A DNA stretch of 10,175 nucleotides from Gammaproteobacteria bacterium. Its GTDB lineage: Bacteria; Pseudomonadota; Gammaproteobacteria; Steroidobacterales; MnTg04. The notes under the pieces were generated by a model. The model saw only the letters and a program-made list of their open reading frames with translations, was not told where the DNA came from and searched no databases. The stretch covers positions 1 through 10,175 of the forward strand of contig JAPUHG010000152.1 of the NCBI GenBank assembly GCA_027297845.1, in the 5' to 3' direction. Below are positions 6,372 to 10,175 of the stretch, piece after piece. A program made the position numbers and the translations under genes. The number at the start of each line of letters is the position of its first letter. Positions within the stretch are counted from its first letter, which is position 1.

Positions 6372-6968
6372 TCACGACTCCTCTTCCAGGTAACGGTAGG
6401 TCTTGGCGATCACGTCGAGCACCAGGTTATCCGCGGCGGCGTTTTGTTCGGGTTGAATCATTACGTCGTGCAAGGTGACGATTCGCGGCAAAGCGGCAAT
6501 ACCACTGACAAACAGCGCCAGATCATGATAGCTGCCCTGCAGCCGAATCTTGATCGGTAGTTCTGCGTAAAAATCCTTCTTAATTTCGTCGCTGGGCTGA
6601 AAGAGCCTTTCCTCTAAACCAGCCGCAAGGCCTGTCTGGGAAATATCGACGAGCAGGCTGGGAACCTCCGTCCGACTCGGCAACTGGCGCAACATCGCGC
6701 CAAAAGTAACTTCCATTTCCTTGAGTTGCTCTTTGTAGGCATCAAGATTCGCAGCGCGCTGCTGTTTGATCTGAAAAGTGTCTTTCAGCGTTATTTCCTT
6801 CGCCTCGGCATTTTTGAGCAACGTCGCCTTGGCGCGATACACGAAATAATACGATCCGCCTGCACTGACGGCCACAAAAATTATCACGATCAATACGGCC
6901 CTGAACATCAACGGCCAGCGGCCGATGTCGTTGGTATCCAGGCTTTGCAGTTGTTCTACGATATTCAT
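6372..6968 (-). CDS. pilO: Type IV pilus inner-membrane alignment protein PilO
   Basis: Bitopic inner-membrane protein (198 residues) that heterodimerises with PilN and binds PilP. A short cytoplasmic N-terminus carries the family motif LDTNDIGRWP (residues 10-19). One membrane helix follows (about 23-45), then a charged coiled-coil region (about 46-90), and a ferredoxin-like periplasmic domain containing LPSRTEVPSLLVDI and GSYHDLALFVSGIAALPRIV. The ATG at 6968 overlaps the pilN stop as ATGA (4 bases), which indicates translational coupling. Length and domain order are normal for the family. Confidence 0.96.
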   Translation of the reverse strand: MNIVEQLQSLDTNDIGRWPLMFRAVLIVIIFVAVSAGGSYYFVYRAKATLLKNAEAKEITLKDTFQIKQQRAANLDAYKEQLKEMEVTFGAMLRQLPSRTEVPSLLVDISQTGLAAGLEERLFQPSDEIKKDFYAELPIKIRLQGSYHDLALFVSGIAALPRIVTLHDVMIQPEQNAAADNLVLDVIAKTYRYLEEES

Positions 6969-7546
6969 AAGCCACTGACCTCCGACAAGCCTTCTTCCTC
7001 ATCTTCAAAAGAAATCTGCTGTGCAGTCAAACCAAATTCCGCGTTCTTTTTCGGTCCGACTTTGACGGTTTCGATAACCTGCAGCCCTGGATTTTCCAGC
7101 CATTCCGAAACGTCAATATTCCGCATATAGGCGGACACGCGCGTCGTTGACTCGGCCACGCCCTTTATTTCCAAACGGCGAGCGCTTTGTTTGATAGAAG
7201 TCAGGTATACGCCATCGGGCAGAGTACGAACCAATTCGTCAAACAGATGCACGACCTCTGGCCTGCTTTTTTGCAACCGCTCGACAATTTCCATGCGCGC
7301 GATCATGCGTTCTTTTTTTCTCTCCAGATCCTTGATCTCTTCTATTTGCTTGTCGAGGATTTCGATTGCGTCATCGAGTTGTGCATTGCGATAATTCTGG
7401 TACTTGATAAACCGGTCATATGTAAAGCTGACCAGCAATATCGTGACTATGCCTATCAGAACCGCGCCTGTTGCAGCAACTGCAAAATTCTTCTGGCGTT
7501 CTTTACGCTGCTCTTCGCGCCAGGGAAGTAGATTAATTCTCGGCAT
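6965..7546 (-). CDS. pilN: Type IV pilus inner-membrane alignment protein PilN
   Basis: Bitopic inner-membrane protein of 193 residues. The N-terminal cytoplasmic peptide INLLPWRE (residues 4-11) is the conserved PilM-binding tail. A membrane helix runs from about 22 to 42, then a long charged coiled coil (about 44-90, rich in Lys and Glu), and a ferredoxin-like periplasmic domain containing LFDELVRTLPDGVYLTSI and a Lys-Gly-Val-Ala strand. It pairs with PilO, with which it overlaps by 4 bases, and starts one base after the pilM stop. The acidic C-terminal tail (FEDEEEG) lies beyond the domain and is probably disordered. Confidence 0.96.
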   Translation of the reverse strand: MPRINLLPWREEQRKERQKNFAVAATGAVLIGIVTILLVSFTYDRFIKYQNYRNAQLDDAIEILDKQIEEIKDLERKKERMIARMEIVERLQKSRPEVVHLFDELVRTLPDGVYLTSIKQSARRLEIKGVAESTTRVSAYMRNIDVSEWLENPGLQVIETVKVGPKKNAEFGLTAQQISFEDEEEGLSEVSGL

Positions 7547-7547
7547 C

Positions 7548-8609
7548 TTAGTCGAAGCTCCTCAATGCCAGCCCGCAAGCTGTAAGCAACGCGGTTGAAT
7601 CCTTGGTAACACCCTGTGATTTCGCCCGCGAAGACAATTTCATCTGACCAAGTGGGTCGCCGATTTCCGCGGGTATTCCCACTCGCGATGCGATTACGTC
7701 CGCGACTCCCGGAATATTTGCGCAACCACCGCAAATCAGTATCGATTCAGGCTGCTCACGGCCACTGCCGGAAGCAAGAAAGAATTGCAGGGAGCGGCTG
7801 ACCTGCAAGGACATTTCGTCCATGAAAGGATCGAGCACTTCCGGTTGAAAATTGGATGGCAGACCGCCTTCCTTCTTGGCTCGTCCCGCTTCTTCGAGAC
7901 TCAAGCCGTAGGTTCTCATGATCTCCTCGGTCAACTGCTGCCCGCCAAAGGCGAAGTCACGTGTATAAATGACCCGGAGATCCCGCAGGATACTGAAAGT
8001 CGTGCTGCTGGCACCAAAATCGACGACCGCGATTGTATGATCCATCCCGCCGTCCGCCATCTGATGAGTCAGTAGCTGACAGGAGTTTTCCAGAGCAAAT
8101 GCCTCCACATCGACTACCCTGGCAACCAAACCCGCGGCCTCGACCGCCGCCTGGCGCTGCTCAACATTTTCGTTGCGCGTTGCAACAAGCAAAACATCCA
8201 GCATTTCAGGGTCTTTGCTCGATTCACCCTGAACCTCAAAATCAAAGGAAACCTCTTCCATCGGGAACGGTATGTACTGATCGGCTTGCAGTTCCACCTG
8301 CCCTTCCATTTCCGACTCGTTCAGCGAGCGCGGCATCTGGATCAACTTGGTGACCGCCGCATCGCCGGAAATGGCTATCGCACATTCCTTGTTCGAAGTG
8401 CCCGAGCGCTTGACTGCCCGGCGTATGGCTTCGCCCACCGCCTGGGCGTCAACGATCGCCTTTTCGCTGACGGCATTATTGGGAGTGGGCTCGGCAGCAT
8501 AGGCATCGACCTTGTAGTGGCCGCTGGAACCCGACAATTCGATCAACTTCACTGAGGAGGTTGTGATATCCAAACCCAGTAAAGGCTTGTTTTTTCTGCC
8601 AAAAATCAC
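7548..8609 (-). CDS. pilM: Type IV pilus actin-like ATPase PilM
   Basis: Cytoplasmic actin/FtsA-like nucleotide-binding protein that binds the PilN tail and connects the alignment complex to the motor side of the pilus machine. It has 353 residues, against 354 in Pseudomonas. Nucleotide-site motifs are LGLDITTSSVKLIEL (residues 11-25, phosphate 1), VDFGASSTTFSIL near 195-207 (phosphate 2), and ICGGCANIPGV near 292-302 (adenosine motif). The start is a GTG at 8609, supported by AAGGA ending 6 bases upstream; no in-frame ATG gives a better N-terminus. It is the first gene of pilMNOPQ. Its leader carries a c-di-GMP riboswitch and a CRP-like site, so both second messengers may control the whole operon. 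Confidence 0.97.
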   Translation of the reverse strand: MIFGRKNKPLLGLDITTSSVKLIELSGSSGHYKVDAYAAEPTPNNAVSEKAIVDAQAVGEAIRRAVKRSGTSNKECAIAISGDAAVTKLIQMPRSLNESEMEGQVELQADQYIPFPMEEVSFDFEVQGESSKDPEMLDVLLVATRNENVEQRQAAVEAAGLVARVVDVEAFALENSCQLLTHQMADGGMDHTIAVVDFGASSTTFSILRDLRVIYTRDFAFGGQQLTEEIMRTYGLSLEEAGRAKKEGGLPSNFQPEVLDPFMDEMSLQVSRSLQFFLASGSGREQPESILICGGCANIPGVADVIASRVGIPAEIGDPLGQMKLSSRAKSQGVTKDSTALLTACGLALRSFD

Positions 8610-8681
8610 GGCTTTTCCTTTTCAACTCCGTAACTTGCAGGTCGAAGATAGACCAGCACATTAACTTATGCAACTGGCGAT

Positions 8682-8726
8682 ATCCTATTCCATCCAACGT
8701 CGATTGAACGTGACTTTGCTCACATT
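8682..8726 (-). promoter_or_regulatory. CRP/Vfr-type site and class II-like promoter upstream of pilM
   Basis: On the minus strand TGTGA-GCAAAG-TCACG (8724-8709) matches the CRP consensus TGTGA-N6-TCACA at nine of ten fixed positions and is flanked by AA and TT as in strong sites. Its centre is at 8716.5. A -10-like TAGGAT lies at 8687-8682 and would place transcription start near 8675, which puts the site centre at -41.5, the class II activation position. The transcript would then have a 65-base leader before the pilM GTG. CRP or its homologue Vfr is a known activator of type IV pilus functions in gammaproteobacteria; that it acts here is inference. Confidence 0.5.
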
Positions 8727-8920
8727 ATGACAAAGACAGCGCCGCGCCCATCCAGCACCGCTCCCGCGTCGGCTGCGCTATACTCCGCTCGCCTCTGTCA
8801 GGGTCGGTTGATCAGCGGCCAAATGGCCGGCGACGTTCAACAGCACGCTGGTCCTGGCCTTGAAGAATCAGTCCTGAGAAATGCCGGGCGGCCTGGTAGA
8901 AGTCGGAGAATGCTCACTGA
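8727..8920 (-). other. Leader between riboswitch and CRP-like site, no gene seen
   Basis: This is the GC-rich middle of the pilM-mrcA gap. I see no credible coding frame. The minus strand has a small hairpin CGGCC-ATTT-GGCCG near 8814-8827, with no T-tract after it. If the riboswitch has a conventional expression platform, it should lie here, but I cannot identify one. On the mrcA side (9046-9146) there is likewise no gene, and no clear mrcA promoter. Confidence 0.5.
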
Positions 8921-9010
8921 ATCCTGACCGGCAACCCCGCTGTCTTAGGCTGATCCCTTAGACCGGTGGCTTTGCGTCCTCACCTTTCGGTGAGTTTGCC
9001 TGCATTGTAC
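8921..9010 (-). ncRNA. Cyclic-di-GMP-I (GEMM-I) riboswitch aptamer
   Basis: On the minus strand, from about 9010 to 8921, the sequence matches the c-di-GMP-I aptamer almost base for base. GGCAAAC (9000-8994) leads into a hairpin with arms CTCACC and GGTGAG closed by a GAAA tetraloop (8988-8985), then GGACGCAAAGCC (8979-8968). Next comes the second stem CCGGTCTAAGG to CCTAAGAC, with a tetraloop-receptor-like AA/TA internal loop, and the closing GCGGGGTTGCCGG (8940-8928). The bases equivalent to Vc2 G20, A47 and C92 are G 8999, A 8972 and C 8931. A G at the first position favours c-di-GMP over cyclic AMP-GMP. The element faces pilM, whose GTG is about 310 bases downstream. No intrinsic terminator or ribosome-binding-site-masking helix is obvious between them, so the output mechanism is unclear. 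Confidence 0.95.
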
Positions 9011-9016
9011 GGCTTT

Positions 9017-9045
9017 AATATGCATAATCAGATGTTATAAAGCAA
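9017..9045 (-). promoter_or_regulatory. Candidate promoter upstream of the riboswitch
   Basis: Minus-strand TTGCTT (9045-9040) and CATATT (9022-9017) are separated by 17 bases in a locally AT-rich stretch. Initiation about 7 bases later would fall at about 9010, right at the 5' end of the aptamer. The match to sigma-70 hexamers is moderate (three and four of six), and the main support is its position. Confidence 0.45.
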
Positions 9046-9146
9046 GGACTTAAGCCAGTTACTTAGGAAAGCTCTGAACCATTTATGAACTCGTATCCGG
9101 TGCTAAAAATCTACCTCGCCCATGAATGTAGCGGAACTTCCCCAAG

Positions 9147-10175
9147 ATGAAACTTTACCAACGAATCCTCTTCCTGGCCGCCAGCGCCACGATCATAGGC
9201 AGCTTCATTTTCTTCCTGGTCGGCATCTCCGCGTACCTGTACGTGGAGCCCGGCCTGCCTGACGTCAATACTCTCCGGGATATCCGTCTCCAGGTACCGC
9301 TACGCGTATACAGCCGCGACGGCCGGCTGATATCCCAGCTCGGCGCCCAAAGGCGCATCCCGGTGGCCTTCGAAGACGTTCCGCAAGAAATGGTTAACGC
9401 TTTCCTGGCGGCAGAGGACGATCGTTTTTTTGAGCACCCCGGCGTCGACTACCAGGGCCTGGTGCGCGCGACGATGATGCTGTTGCTGACTGGCGAAAGA
9501 CGTCAGGGTGGCGGAACGATAACGATGCAACTCGCCAGAAATTTTTTCCTTACCCGGGAAAGAACCTATGTAAGGAAGCTGCGAGAAATATTTCTTGCGC
9601 TGAGCATCGAGCAGCAGCTCAACAAACACGAAATCCTGACGCTATACCTGAACAAGATTTTTCTTGGGCAGAGGGCTTACGGTGTCGCTGCCGCAGCCGA
9701 AGTATATTTTGGCAAAACGCTAAAGCAACTGCGGCTGGCCGAAATTGCAACCATTGCCGGCCTGCCAAAAGCGCCATCATCCGATAACCCGGTTAGCAAT
9801 CCGGAGCGTGCCAGCCAAAGGCGCGCCTATGTCCTGCGGCGCATGCTGGAGGTTGGCTACATCGATGAGGACCAGGCCGCGGCGGCGGCGGCCATACCAA
9901 TCGAGTCTCGCATCCACGGTCCGACCGTCGAAGTGAACGCGCCCTACGTGGCGGAAATGGTACGCAGCGAATTACTGGCACGCAATCTTCCCGAGATATA
10001 CACGGCCGGCTATCGTGTTACGACCAGTATCGATAGCAGGCTGCAAAAGGCGGCGGTAATTGCGCTGCGCCAGGCATTACTGGAATACGATGCACGCCAT
10101 GGTTACCGCGGCCCGGAGGACCATCTCGCGCTGTTCGACGAGCCCGACGGCACCGAACAGGCCGGGCAACCCGAT
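9147..10175 (+). CDS. mrcA: Penicillin-binding protein 1A, N-terminal part (runs off window)
   Basis: Bifunctional peptidoglycan synthase (class A PBP) anchored in the inner membrane. The 343 codons present cover a short cytoplasmic tail, a membrane helix (about residues 8-31) and the GT51 glycosyltransferase domain. That domain shows AAEDDRFFEHPGVD with catalytic Glu90, GGGTITMQLARNFFL (121-135), KLREIFLALSIEQQL (144-158), and TLYLNKIFLGQRAYGVAAAA (165-184). The start of the linker/OB-type region lies at about 260-343. The transpeptidase domain lies beyond the right edge. Residue 123 is Gly where most homologues have Ser or Ala in the GGST/GAST motif. The ATG at 9147 gives the normal N-terminus; only a weak GGAA lies upstream. 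It is divergent from pilM, the usual ponA/mrcA-pilM arrangement. The frame stays open to the window end. Confidence 0.95.
   Translation, partial: MKLYQRILFLAASATIIGSFIFFLVGISAYLYVEPGLPDVNTLRDIRLQVPLRVYSRDGRLISQLGAQRRIPVAFEDVPQEMVNAFLAAEDDRFFEHPGVDYQGLVRATMMLLLTGERRQGGGTITMQLARNFFLTRERTYVRKLREIFLALSIEQQLNKHEILTLYLNKIFLGQRAYGVAAAAEVYFGKTLKQLRLAEIATIAGLPKAPSSDNPVSNPERASQRRAYVLRRMLEVGYIDEDQAAAAAAIPIESRIHGPTVEVNAPYVAEMVRSELLARNLPEIYTAGYRVTTSIDSRLQKAAVIALRQALLEYDARHGYRGPEDHLALFDEPDGTEQAGQPD

Noticed and set aside
8476..8697. 73-codon minus-strand frame in the pilM leader
   Set aside because: Most of it overlaps pilM in another frame, and it has no recognisable motif or ribosome-binding site.
8814..8827. 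CGGCC-ATTT-GGCCG hairpin as a terminator for the riboswitch
   Set aside because: The stem is only five base pairs and no T-tract follows on either strand.

Overview
The window reads as a chromosomal segment of a gammaproteobacterium. The conserved order mrcA (divergent) - pilMNOPQ - aroK - aroB, known from Pseudomonas and relatives, is present on the minus strand, and the encoded proteins look like gammaproteobacterial versions. No genus can be named from the sequence alone.

Layout from left to right. Positions 1-1043 (minus) hold the N-terminal part of aroB and a complete aroK, two shikimate-pathway genes. Positions 1164-2907 (minus) hold a three-gene sulfur operon: blh (persulfide-dioxygenase-like metallo-beta-lactamase protein), pmpA and pmpB (half-size YeeE/YedE sulfur permeases). 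An AT-rich, palindrome-filled region (2908-3035) separates it from a divergent bigR/sqrR-like ArsR gene (3036-3356, plus). Directly behind bigR lies a decayed relic of a TauE/SafE (TSUP) permease gene (3359-3546). A strong terminator (3589-3622) faces the end of pilQ. Positions 3647-8609 (minus) are a complete, tightly packed pilMNOPQ operon encoding the type IV pilus alignment complex and outer-membrane secretin. The 537-base gap 8610-9146 carries a very clear cyclic-di-GMP-I (GEMM-I) riboswitch on the minus strand, a promoter-like element just upstream of it, and a near-perfect CRP/Vfr-type site nearer pilM. From 9147 to the window end (plus) is the N-terminal part of mrcA (PBP1A).

How the parts work together. 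The riboswitch and the CRP-like site suggest that the pilus machinery genes read two nucleotide second messengers, c-di-GMP and cAMP, in a single leader region. The sulfur module lies between pilQ and aroK, where the usual synteny has them adjacent. Its regulator keeps the two cysteines, 66 residues apart, that form the (poly)sulfide switch in BigR/SqrR. The likely logic is that reactive sulfur species inactivate the repressor, and Blh then oxidises persulfides while PmpA/PmpB move sulfur species across the inner membrane. The broken TauE/SafE gene suggests that the sulfite-export branch was lost here or is supplied elsewhere.

The most noteworthy observations are the riboswitch in the pilM leader with no visible expression platform, the CRP site placed at exactly class II spacing from a -10-like element, the sulfur module splitting pilQ from aroKB, and the unannotated TauE/SafE pseudogene with a 14-base inverted repeat across its nonsense codon.
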